64,000 nt of DNA from Ceratopteris richardii (taxonomy: Eukaryota; Streptophyta; Polypodiopsida; Polypodiales; Pteridaceae): positions 168,572,496 to 168,636,495 of the forward strand of contig CM035413.1 in the NCBI GenBank assembly GCA_020310875.1, written 5' to 3'. Of this stretch, positions 19,850 through 31,400 are shown in pieces. The notes beneath the pieces were generated by a model. That model made no database searches. It was not told the DNA's origin and worked only from the letters and a program-made list of their open reading frames with translations. A program made the position numbers and the translations under genes. Numbering within the stretch: position 1 is the first letter of the stretch; the number at the start of each line of letters is the position of its first letter.

Positions 19850-22800
19850 ATGAACCTTAGATCAGGCAGACACTTAGGCCGAGACAGACAGAGCCTCAGA
19901 TCTTCTGAAGCTAGTGTCAATCACACTGCCAGGTCTTGGGCCCAGCAGTTGAGTGATTATCCATACATTCCCAGATCAGAAACAAGTGATTCTGAGATGT
20001 CCTATCACATGGAGAGACCAGTAGGTAGTTCAGGGTTGGCTTATCTAGAAAAGCCAGAGGGACCTTACAAGACTCAGCTGGAATACATCAGGACGAATCG
20101 TCTAGGTGCTCGCATCTACGAAGACGGACTGAGAAGATCGGTGGTCCAGATTAAGAACCCCGATCAACCCCATGGATTAGCCCACCCGGTAGTCAAGTTT
20201 GAGAATGGAGCATACCTAGATAAAGAGGGGACTATATATGTAGTCACCACTCTCCCTGATAGAACTGATGAGTTTGGAAATGTGATTGTGGAGGCCGACA
20301 TGGGTGATATAGAGCAAGGGAACTTAGAGAGAGAGCCAAGAACTCCCCGTGGTAAATCTGTCTTGACCAGAATCATGACTCCAGAGTGGATTCCACAGGA
20401 TAATAAAAGCATAGATCTGCTTTTAAACCGAGAAACCGATGAGGTTTTTTGGAGATATAAATCTCCTCAATCTCAGGAAGTGAGTGCCCTCACAATCTAT
20501 GAGTTTAAAGACCCTGATAGCCCAGGTCAAGTAACCTACCTAGACAATGCATCAGAGAGAATCTTCGTGGTCACTGAGCTTGGCAGACATGCCTACACAT
20601 GGAAGGGAGAATTTTTTTTTCCCCAACCAAGGTCTACTGTGTCCTTTGGTCACCAAGGAGCTGGGACCTCCCAAGCTCATGGGGCTCAAAGAGATAGAAG
20701 TAGAGACAAACCTGAGGTAAGTTTTGCCAACTCCCTGGGAAGAGAAAGGACGGGAACAGAAAGGAATAGAGTGGAACCTGAGAGACATAGAACCCCATGG
20801 AATCAAAGGAATATTGATGATTTTCCTTTGCCAAGGCCGAGAGAACACACTAGGACCCTGCGACCAACTCAACTGGTGAAGTCCATGAAGAATTATTTCG
20901 ATGGCACGGGAGACCCTTATGACCATGTGGCAGAATTTCGGCAAGTATTGAAAGCTGAACAGGTAGAGGACCTATTCACACAATATAATGCTTTCGGTCT
21001 AACCCTTAAGAACACTGCCCTTACGTGGTTTCAACCACTAAATGAGAGGCATTTCAGAAACATAGACCAGCTCTTAGAGGCATTTATTGTTGAGTTTTCT
21101 AAAAGTGGAATCAGGCATAACACCTCCTCACTAATTCATAGCTTCAAACAAACACCTCAAGAGACGGTCAGACTAGCTGGAAGAAGATTTAGACAGTACC
21201 TGGAGAGATGCCCGATGCCGGAGTTACCCACACCAGCCAAACAAGTGGCTTTATTCTTGGATGGATTGCTAAGTACGAAATTGAGATCCTATGTGTACCT
21301 GAAGGACCCCAGGACGATAGAAGAGTGTGTACGCATGTGCATTGACATTGAAGATAACCTAGGGGAAGAACTAGAGCTTTCCAAAATCTACAAAGATTCA
21401 TATAGTGCATCTAGTCACTCTTCCACGCAATCCACATCAATTGAGGAACTCGCAGAGAAAGTGGCCCAAAAACTAGGCGTCTCTAGCAAACAAATTCCGA
21501 GGTTTACTCCAGCAAAGAGGTGCTATACATGCGGTGGTGACCATATGGCGAATGTCTGCCCTATTATGGCTCAGCCCCAAGTAAATCCTAGTAGCCAGTA
21601 CTGCACCATAGAACGGCGATACACCAATCACACAGCACAAGATTGCCCATACAACAAGCAGGCAGTTAGGCAACCCTACCCTCAGCCCTACCAACAAGGC
21701 AGATACCAGAACCAAAATCCACCACCACAATATGCTAGACCCCAACAAACCTACCAACCACAATATCAGGCCCAACAGAGACCCCAACCGGTGCTAGTTC
21801 AACAGCCTCCAAACCCAGCTAATGTGATTCCAGTAAAGTATGCTGTTGCAGAAGAAAACCTGAATAGGGCCATAGTACCAGCAACCCCATTGATCTCAGA
21901 AAGTGACCCGAGTGACCATAGCTTTGATTCTACACATGTCGATAGTCCCCAGGCTTACTACATGCAGTCTCTAGAACATGGTGAGTCCTACTATAGTGAA
22001 GAGCCAAATGAAATAAGTTGGGAGTCAGATTACACGAATGTCATGTATGCAAACCCCAACCCTCGGCCTCAACCTAGGCAGGTACGACCACCATTTCCTA
22101 GAGGACCATGCTACCGATGTCAGGGAGATCACTTCATTCGTGATTGTCCCTTACCTCCACCTACACAAACTCAGTCCGTGACGATCCAAGGCTTTTGCCA
22201 AGATTGTGGAAAAGAGCATCTTTTACGAGATTGCCCAAAGAACCCCAATAATATGCCAAAAATCACTCCTATCAATGTGATTGGTTTGGTTGTAGATTCC
22301 TCAGGAAGTGTCACTTCCACTGCACCAGTACAGGTAGTCACTAGAGCTCAGGCATTGCAGCAAAACCAAGAGGCAAGCCAGGAAAAGGGCCCAGAGGCTA
22401 GTGAAACCGAGAGTGTGACAAAGAAAAGGACTAGAGCTTGGAAAGATAGTCGGGAGAGAATGAAAAGGCAATGGGCAAAAAAGATGAGTGAACTCGAGGA
22501 AAGCGTAAGAGAAACAAGAGCCAAAATAACCGAACTCACAACTCAGACTTCCTCTCACACTACTCCACCACCACCACTCCCATCTCCATCCGACCCACCA
22601 CCTTCCCCACCGCCTCATCAAATCACACCACCCCCTAGGGTAGGATCAGTCCTAGCTGATCCCACTCCCGAAGACCTAAACATGATGCTTAAAGCATATC
22701 AGGCCAAAATCCAAGAAGGGCCAACCATAACTGATCATGAAAAGTGCTACCCTAGAGCTGAGCTAGAGCTTGAACGAACTGAAATTTGTGCTAAGATGGT

Positions 22801-23856
22801 GGAATTGGCTCAAGCCATGTTCGAAGCTAGCCGCCTCTTTAACATCTCTAGCTCAGCAAAGACGCAGTTGCACTTTGATGGACTGCTAGAAAGAATAGAG
22901 AAGCTGATTGCACAATCAGAAAAGGAACCTGCCCCTCAAAGAAAGGAAAGGGCAAGAGAACGGATAAGCCAGCCTCTTCAGGAAGCCCATGTGCCTCCTC
23001 AAGAAGCTTATCTTTCCCCCCAACAGGCAGATGAGCCTCCCTCGAAAGCTTATGTACCTCCACAGGTTGCCTACATTCCCTCTCAGGGAGCGTATGAGCC
23101 TGTTCGGAAGAGTAATAGAATAAGTAACCCTCCCCTGGAAGCTTGTGCTCCAGTCTTCTATGAGAACAAGGAGAGAGCCAACGATAGAATAAGCCCTCCT
23201 TCCCAGATTGCTTGTGTGCCTAATTCTACGGAGCCAGACACTTCTTCGACTATGAATCGGTTTGCACCAGACTTCCTACGAGAGATTCAAGAAGACAAAT
23301 GGGATAACGAAAGTGAAGTCGCCCCTCCCTTTGAACTTGTGGATGATGCACACGACCAATTCCCACAAGACATCCCATCTATTTACGGGGAACATGAGAG
23401 TACTCAGTCTCACGAGAGATTGGACTTTGAGTCTAATTCCATACAAGAGCTACCCCACTTCACAGGCCCATGGGAAGCAAAGTCCACGTGTATGAGAGCA
23501 CCCACAATCATGGTAAGGAATGACGACTCAGTCATACCTAGGAACACGGAGGTAGTAAAGAACGCCAGGGAGCAGCGCGATCTCACTTTGGAAGAACTGC
23601 CTAAGGATAGACCAAAAGCGCGGAAATATGTAGCTAGTCAAGTAACTGAAGTTGCAAAACCACGTTCCCGGGTAGGATCCCATAGGACAGTGCCAGAAAT
23701 TCCCTTGGACAAGATAGGAGATATGTGTGAAGGTGAAGAAGGGAACACCTATCTTCCCATCACTTACCAGGAGTACACCACCAAGGCAATTTTGGACTCA
23801 GGTGCAGGAGTTGCAATTGCCACTACTTCCCTATGGAAGCGTTGGGGCAAGCCAGC
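19850..23856 (+). CDS. Element 3 Gag and start of protease (disrupted)
   Basis: First 1335 codons of the element 3 gag-pol frame. Residues 1-290 are an unusual N-terminal extension starting MNLRSGRHL, with two related modules (KNPDQP...YLD..GTIYVVTTL and KDPDSP...YLD..ERIFVVTEL). A Gypsy capsid domain follows at about 340-505 (FDGTGDPYDHVAEF, ALTWFQPL, FIVEFS, PKQVALFLDGL). Three zinc knuckles of form CX2CX3HX4C lie at about 558 (CYTCGGDHMANVC), 753 (CYRCQGDHFIRDC) and 783 (CQDCGKEHLLRDC), one residue shorter than the usual CX2CX4HX4C; a degenerate one lies between the first two. Then a proline-rich part, a basic/coiled part and repeats of the P-Q-.-A-Y type (1045-1085). The protease starts at about 1313 with AILDSGAGVAIA and is cut at 23856 by element 4. 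The first ATG of the long frame is taken as start. Confidence 0.92.
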
Positions 23857-24869
23857 TGTTAGATGATAATAACTCAATCCAACTTTCGGACGAGTATTAT
23901 CGGGTCCTCGGGTTCTTGGGAGTGGTAGGGGTCTGTTAGACAGAGGCCCTGTACTATTTTCCCAATCTCTTACCCAATCACTAGTATTTTCTCACCTCTT
24001 AACACAGGGGTTGAGTTTGAATACTGACTACTCCTTGGTATGATAAGTGTCAGAACGTTCGTCCATGAATATACATATGGTAATAGAACAAAAATTCTAC
24101 CGAAACTTAAAACTGCGCGAATACACTCTTCTCAAAATATTCCGCAATAAGACGATTTCATGCGACAACTAAACGCACCGAATGAAATGTACAGACAACT
24201 CGAATCGAGATTATATTAAACTTTTCGTATGCTGACTCAAATCATAGATTTCTACCGCAATTAATGATTTACTAAGACTTCTGTCCACACATAGATCCTG
24301 GTCGAATACTCAATGATCGTTGATTAACATATAAAATCCTCGTTACTTAACCGACATGGTACTAAACACTGGCTATTACACAGTCTCACGCCAGACAATA
24401 AACACACACCTTCATAGTCGAGAAATACGGAATCATATATAACTGATCATCAAATAGACTCACAACATCACAAAATACCCAATGAGAATCGATTCAACCA
24501 AAGAATAGCAGAACAAATGTTTATGAATAGGATGGAACAGTACTCAAGGTTTTCAGCAATATCTCGCGAACATAGACATATCTATCTTTCGGTCTCTCTC
24601 AAATACATCCTTGCTAACTATCACTCCAAGAGTCTGTGTACACCATAAACTCTGCTCCACCAGTCGAACGAAACGACGACGTGACGACAGAATTCTTTTC
24701 TCTTCGACGACAGAACTCTTTTCTCTTCCTGTCTTCTGCTTTTTATTGCTCTCGCATTCTTCATTTACCGACTCTTGCGAAATTTTCTACATCTCCGGCA
24801 TTTCAGCCACAAGTCTTGTTTATCCTTCTTCTGCGGTTGCGGTTGTCTCGCTCCATCAGCCTTGTAACA
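23857..24869 (-). repeat. Element 4 LTR, left copy (3' by gag-pol strand)
   Basis: 1013 bp, TGTTAGATG...TTGTAACA as written on plus. It differs from the right copy at about three sites. On plus it has CATATAAAATCC (TATA-like, about 24329-24340) and a pyrimidine-rich final 200 bp, both suggesting a plus promoter direction, opposite to gag-pol. Confidence 0.93.
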
Positions 24870-24870
24870 C

Positions 24871-24895
24871 TGGCACGCACGGTGGACTCGAACCC
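24871..24895 (+). promoter_or_regulatory. PBS-like sequence on the unexpected strand
   Basis: TGGCACGCACGGTGGACTCG then AACCC starts one base after the left LTR. Its reverse complement ends in CCA and contains GGGTTCGAGTCC, the tRNA T-arm consensus, as a primer binding site would. The same sequence (one change) follows the orphan LTR at 54346. Relative to gag-pol it stands where the polypurine tract should be. Confidence 0.55.
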
Positions 24896-25122
24896 GCAAG
24901 TGCAATACTGTAGATGATATCCTTTTGCCTGGGGCTATCCTCTTGTTTTCCTTCTTTACACGCATCAGAAAGACTCTGTATACTATCCATATCCTGCTGG
25001 TGATTCAGCAAATATCTTTCAATCCCGAATGTGTCACTATACGTGATAGGTCGTATTTTCCTCCAGAACTTCCTCAAACTCGTATAGCTGGTCTAATTGC
25101 CTCTTCATGAAGTCCCGCTTTC

Positions 25123-25608
25123 TTATATGTTGGGCCCACCTTCTTGATCATGTGCTGTAAACGCTTTATCTATGGAATCAAAGTACCCTCTGTGCTGTTG
25201 AATCCATGTCTTCTGTAGAAGTGATGTAACCATACAGTATCCTATCACCACCTGGCGGAAATATCCTTTTACAGTGTCTGTCGGTCCATGCCAGGATTTT
25301 AACTCCCCAATTCTTTCTGATCGCACTTGTTCTAGTGGCGGAACAAGTCCACTGTCTACAGGGTAACTTAGCCAACTGTAGGAGTTCGGTCCTCTGGTGA
25401 TGTTTGTCGAATTTCTTGCGTTATCTTCACCATCAACATCCTTACTCACATTCTCCACCAAATCTTCGTCACTATCCTGTTCGTTTTGCCTTTCGTCTTC
25501 CGAATCGCTAGAAATGATCACTTCTTCCCGAAGTCGTATTCGCATTTCGTCGCTCCTTGTCTTGTTTTCGTTTGCATCAATACCATCCTTGACGCTATCT
25601 TGCTTCAT
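25123..25608 (-). CDS. Element 4 ORF4, unknown acidic protein
   Basis: About 161 codons on minus from ATG 25608 (MKQDSVKDGIDANENK). Residues 30-70 are very acidic (SSDSEDERQNEQDSDEDL). The C-terminal half is more ordered, with GPTDTVKGYFRQVVIGYCMV and QQHRGYFDSIDKAF. No family is recognised and there is no signal peptide or clear membrane segment. It ends at TAA 25125-25123; an alternative frame continues as RKRDFMKRQLDQLYEFEEVL just after the stop, so the original protein may have been longer and be frameshifted here. Three telomere-type repeats lie directly before its start codon. Confidence 0.5.
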   Translation of the reverse strand: MKQDSVKDGIDANENKTRSDEMRIRLREEVIISSDSEDERQNEQDSDEDLVENVSKDVDGEDNARNSTNITRGPNSYSWLSYPVDSGLVPPLEQVRSERIGELKSWHGPTDTVKGYFRQVVIGYCMVTSLLQKTWIQQHRGYFDSIDKAFTAHDQEGGPNI

Positions 25609-25610
25609 CA

Positions 25611-25633
25611 CCCTAAACCCTAAACCCTAAACC
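25611..25633. repeat. Interstitial telomere-type repeat
   Basis: CCCTAAACCCTAAACCC then TAAACC on plus, that is three TTTAGGG units on minus, ending 3 bp before the ORF4 ATG. It could be a multiple telo-box acting on ORF4 or a chance/repair insertion. Confidence 0.9.
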
Positions 25634-26022
25634 TTGTAGTATTGGTTCTGTGTAAGTATGCGCTCTCTGAGTCGTCATCTCAGTATATCCGATTCAGACA
25701 TGGTTGTAAGACTTGCCGAAAGTAATGTGCTAGAAGTTTTGGTTAATGAGCACAAGAGCTTGCAGAACACTATACAGAAAAAATACTTTGCCGGGCATAC
25801 GCATTTTATAAGTACTAGAACTTGAGCTGCCATTTGTTAGAATGATGATACTTCGGACATGACACTTCATGCTGTTTACCAAAATTCTAGAATCAAAATC
25901 ATCATTCTGGAAATCGATGCTGGACTTGGGACGTCTTTTACATGTGCGAAAAATATTATGCACAAAAATCATGACTTTTATTAAAATATACCAGTACAAC
26001 ACCGGATTTGTAGGCCCAAAAT

Positions 26023-28104
26023 CTATAGTTCTGCTTCGAGACCTTCTAAATACATATTTCTAGCTGATCGAAAGATACGGGCAATCTTTTTCTTAAGCGT
26101 TTCTAATACACTTTTCAGGGTGTCGGGTTCTAATAATTGGGCATCTGTCCGCACCGAACTGAGCACAATAGCTCCCGAAAGTAAATTTTCAGCCTCTGTT
26201 TGTAAAAATGCTTCCTGTAAATAAAATTCATTGGCCAATGCTGCATCTCTGGCCGTCTTCATATCTGTTACTTGTTGCTGCATTCGATGGATGTTATCAT
26301 GTTTGTTACGTAATTGATTCTCGAGTCTTTCTAACTGTTGGTTCAGGAATTGGATTGTTTTGTAAAATGCATCTCTTTCTCTTCTCGTATCTGCTAATCT
26401 TTTCTGTTTCTGAGGCTCTTCAATGAGATACTTATGCAGTATGTTGTTGACTGTTGATAAACTGTTTTTTGTTGTATCTAACTCGAATTCTGTTTGAGTT
26501 AACCTCCTTCTAGTTTCTTCCAGTAAGTTGCCTAATGCTATTCTGCCATCTTCTGCATCTTTGAAATTCTGTGTTAACCTAGTAATTTCTGCAGTGGCTT
26601 CTGTCAACATTTCTTTATGATTGTTTATTGTTCCCAGAGCTTCATCCCGCTGTTTTGTTATATCTGCCTGATCATTGAGTCGTTCTTGCAGCTGTCTCAC
26701 TTGCTCTTGTAGAGCTTGATTTTCTGCTTTTACTGTGTATACTTCTTCTTGAAGCGGAGTGATATCGGCTTCCAGTATTTCTATTTTCTGCTGTAACTCC
26801 TTGTAAATGTTGTCTGTATCAGCTCTCATCTGAGCAGGTAATTGCTGGGAGAGGTTAATAAGAAACTGTCCCATTGATGCTAATTCGGAAAATACCTGAA
26901 CAGATTGTGTTTGTGGAAGGTGTCGCGGTTGGGCAACCGTATTGGTGCGTAATTGGTCAGAATTCGGTGGTGAGTAGTTAGGGGAAGATGATGATGTATG
27001 GTCGGGGTGATCCTGGATGGGCTGTACTTCTTGTTGCGGTGGTAAAATAGGACGAGCTATGTTAGAGCTAATTACCTTTTTTGCATTCTGTTGTTCATCT
27101 GTTGTTTCTGCTGCCTTCAGGAGCTTATCCAGTGCATCATTAGTAGGTTGACGTTCGTGGATTTGTTGATTCTCTTGCTGCTGCTGTTGACAGACTTTAT
27201 CAGTTGACATTGCTTCCGTGTCCGTTTGCTTTTGCGTTTGTAGATGCTCAGATGCTAATGAATATGTTGATGATTCCTGGTGCATCGATGTATTTGTATC
27301 ATGGAACCTCTCTTCCTCTTGATCATCTGGCTTGGTCTCCTGATTTTTTTCGGCGGATCCTTGAACTTCACTTTCCGATGAGCTGATCCGAATTCGCTTG
27401 GTACGGAAGAGCTGATTAATTTCTTCGTCTTCTTCTTCACTGTCCTCGATTGGTTGTGCAGACTCTTCGTGTCGAAGTGCGGGGCCTGCGGGTGGGGGTT
27501 GTGCGGCGAGGATGGTTGGGAAGAGGAAGGAGATGATGTGTGGAAGGCGAGAGCGGGGGGTAGAACCCTTTTGGAGCTGTTTTACGATAGCTACACATTC
27601 TTTATGGATTCTATAGAAGAAATAGGAGGCAAAGTTTACCGGTTCGCGGGCAGCTAAATCTAAGGCAGAGTAGAAGGGGCGAGAGATGCCATAAGTTCAT
27701 TTCTGCAGGTTAAGGATGGCTACAAGAAACTGAAGGGCGGATTGCTCGGGTTCGGGGCGGCATAGAATGGCGTATTCGTTTGATGAGGAACGGGGAAAGA
27801 GTTTGGTCATACGGGCTATAGTGATGGAAGGGCCATTTTCGCAACCTTGCGGGGTGAGGCGGTAGGCGTCGGCAAAGGCTTGGAGGGTGATGACGGTTCT
27901 ATGTGGGAGGGAAAGGAAGGTCCACTGTCGTTCGGTGGCGGAGCTTTGGGCAATGGCTTGAATGATCTGTGCGGAGAAGGGGTGAGCTTCAACTGAGTGC
28001 CAGGGCAGCTCGGCGAAACTACCCAATCCTCGTACATGCAGATAATTTCCTACTTCATCAGGGATACCATCGGCAAAAGCTGTATAGTTCGCTAGGGATT
28101 CCAT
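26023..28104 (-). pseudogene. Element 4 ORF3, pol-downstream coiled-coil protein with one stop
   Basis: A 693-codon frame on minus from ATG 28104 (MESLANYTAFADG) to 26023, broken only by a TGA at 27699-27697; the two parts are in the same frame. The N-terminal about 230 residues are mixed helical with many aromatic residues (LPWHSVEAHPFSAQIIQ, YAILCRPEPEQSALQFLV, NFASYFFYRIHKEC). Then a Pro-rich and acidic linker (EDSEEEDEE), a Gln-rich stretch, and a long coiled coil (about residues 430-600: LQQKIEILEADITPLQEEV and similar heptads). It ends KKKIARIFRSARNMYLEGLEAEL-like. The layout resembles extra ORFs downstream of pol in plant Tat/Athila elements; function is unknown. Related architecture occurs at 56870-60877. 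The stop may be a recent mutation or may be read through. Confidence 0.75.
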
Positions 28105-28434
28105 TACGCACAGATAGAAGACGCAGAACACAAGTATTCAGAAACTATGGCTGTGGTCGCAAAAGACTAAATTACCTATCCGGCGAGTTTAAGTGAGTTA
28201 TATAAGAAATTTGTACAAAGAATATTTTAAACGGTACTAATTACACAAAACGGACAGTAATGTCTATATCTGACATGCGTGCATGCAAAGAGAGAGAAAA
28301 GGAGCGGGCGGCTGGACATAAATAGATATTAAAGTACGGCGATTACACTTATTTTATTGATTACACCGAATGAAAAAAAAGGAATTAAAAAACAAAAGAA
28401 AAGTAAAAAATTTGTGGTACGCTGTGTACCCTTG

Positions 28435-31400
28435 TTATAGCCGAGGTGGCGCTACTTGATACGGCCGTAGCTTTGAACCGTTTATCGCTTTTGGAAGTGT
28501 TTGTCCAGTCAATGTAGTCAATCGAAAAGTAGCTGGACCAACTTGTTCTGAAATCTTGAATGGACCGAACCAACGTAACTTGAATTTTCCGGCTGATCTA
28601 TTGGACTTCGCATTGTAAAAAAGAACAAGCTGTCCTACCGAAAATACTGTCGCCTTTAAATTTCGGTCATGTGTCCTGGCCTGTCTTAATTGAATTTCTT
28701 TCATAGTTAAGAAACTGAGCCATCGGTGTTCATCTAATTCTCTAAGTGTTTCCAACCGAAATATCAATGACTCTTCGGGTAAAAGCTTCTGAGACGTTGC
28801 TACTCTTAGACTTGGTATTACAATTTCCATCGGAGCTATTGCTTCTATTCCATAAGCTAACTTAAATGGTGTCAAGCCGGTGGTTACCTTATATGTAGTG
28901 CGATAGGCCCATAAGACTGCAGGTAGCAACTGATCCCATCTTTCCGGTGTTTCTCTAGTCAATTTCTGAAGCATATTTAGCAGAGATTTGTTGGTACTTT
29001 CTGCCAATCCATTTGCACGAGGATAATATGGTGAGCTAAATTTATGACTGATCTGGAATAACTGCGTTAATACTTTCATCAGCTTGTTCATAAAATGAGT
29101 ACCCTGATCTGAAACGAGCTCTAGTGGCAATCCAAATCTTGGAAAGACATCTGTTAATAGACATTTCGCTACTTCAACTGCTGTAGCTGAGCGTAAAGGC
29201 CATGCTTCTGCCCACCTGGTTGCGTAATCTGTGCAAGTCAATATATACCTGTTATTGTTGAATACTGCGGGAGGTGTGATTGGACCAATGAAATCAAGAT
29301 CCCATTTCTGAAATGGTTCTAAAGGAAGTACTGGATGAAGTGGAAAGTAATGGCGTTGTAGTGGTTGTCCAGTTCTTTGACAGCTATCACAAGTTTTGAT
29401 AAATTCCAATATATCTCTATACATAGTTGGCCACCAAAGTCCACTTTGTAGAATTTTTCGGTGAGTAAGATCTGCTGCAAAATGTCCACCGGAAGGAGTT
29501 GAGTGAGCCAAAGTGATAACTGAGTTAACTTCATGTGGTGGAATACAGCGGAGTAGGATTCCGGTATGATCTGTATAATATAATTCTCCAGCAACTAACC
29601 GGAATCGTCGACTAAAACCTGCAATTTTTCGGCGTGTAGCTATGGGGACTTCAGAAGGTAGATATCCACTTGAAAGGAAGGTCAATAACTGATCACAATA
29701 CGTAGTTGGCACTGGTTGGTTTGACAATTCTTCAGTAGTCGGTTCTGAAGTATAAATGGCTGGCGTTGTATCATTTATACCAACCGGAGGTTCACCTGAA
29801 TCTAAGCGTGACAAAAAGTCTGCTAAGGCATGTGAACTACCTGGCCGATGAATGACATCATAGTCGAATTCTTGCAATAGTAGAACCCATCGTGCTAGAC
29901 GGCCACCGATATGTTGCTGTCGAACCAAGTAAACCAGTGCAGCGTGATCGACATGAAATGTAAATTTTCGGCCCAATAAATAATGTCTGAATTTTTTTAC
30001 CGAATATACTAATCCTAAGCATTCTCTCTCCGTTACCGAGTAGTTCTTCTCTGCAGGTGCTAATCTTCTGCTAGCATAGTATACTGGTCTAAACCATTTA
30101 TCTGTTTGTTGCATCAATACACTTCCTACTGCTATATCAGATGCGTCAACAAATACGTGAAATGGGTTATCCCAATCTGGTGGCTGTAAAATGGGAACCT
30201 GTGTTAATAACTGTTTCAGTCGATCAAATGCTACCTGACATTCCTGAGTCCATTCAAATTGCCTTGCAGTTTTGGAAATTAGCTTGTTCAGTGGTATTGC
30301 CACATGAGCAAGCCACCGTAAATGCCTTCCATGCCATCTCACTTGTCCCATAAATCGCATTACTTCCTTAGGTGTATTAGGCACCGGAGCTTCTAATACT
30401 GCTGAAATTTTATCGGGATCAACTTGAATACCCTGTGCTGATATGATATGACCAAGTAATTTACCACATGAAACCGCAAACACAGATTTGTTTGGGTTTA
30501 AACACAATCTATATTCTCTACATCTCTGAAAGCAACATCGTAAATGAAACAAATGGGCTATCATCTTCCCAAAGATTGAGAAGTCGTCGAGGTAGACTTG
30601 CATGAATGAAGTGAGATAAGGAGAAAATATCTCCTGCATACATCTTTGAAACGTGCTTGGCGCATTCCTCAATCCAAACCACATTACGGTACAAGCAAAA
30701 ACACCCCAATTTGTGATAAATGCAGTTTTCGGTATATCTTCTTCAGCCATTCTTACTTGGTTATATCCACTGTATCCATCTAGAAAGGAATACATCTCAT
30801 GACCTGCTACTTTATCAAGCATCGTATCCAGAAAAGGAATTGGAAAAGGATCCGGTACTGTTGCAGCATTTAATTTCCGATAATCTACGCAAATTCTCAA
30901 TTGCTTGTTTTTCTTTGGTACAATTACGATTGGTGAAATCCATTCCGCATGTTCTATTGGTACTATGAACCCCACTTTTAATAACCTATCAAGTTCAGCC
31001 TTTACCTGAGATGCATAATGTGGGTTCATCCGGTAGCTGGTTTGCCTTATCGGTTTCGCTTCTGGTTTTAGCATTACTCTGTGTTGATAGATACGAGGAT
31101 CCAGGCCCTTCATGTCTTTGTAATCCCATGCAAAGACGTCCGTAAATTCTTGGAGTAGCTTGATTAAATCTGCTTGAAAAGCTTTAGGTAAGTTTTGCTT
31201 TATCTTTACAGGACGAGGGTGGTCTTCATTTCCAAGATTATAAGTAATTAACTGATCTTCTGGAACATAAAATTGTTGATGTTTCTCTGTATCAGCGGAA
31301 GGTTCGAGAAGCTGCTGTACTTCATTACCTTGAATCGAAATGGTATTTTCTTCCTTAATTCCTTCGACAATGGGTATTACTGTACATACTGAAGCATTCC

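Noticed and set aside
24870-24900. tRNA gene suggested by GGTTCGAGTCC
   Set aside because: Only a T-arm-like part is present; no D-arm, anticodon arm or A box is found next to it, and the spacing to CCA is one base short of a normal tRNA.
24611-24917. Frames of 93-100 residues in the element 4 LTR
   Set aside because: They lie inside the LTR (repeated at 34963-35274), run into adjoining sequence with no conserved motif, and are best explained as LTR shadow.
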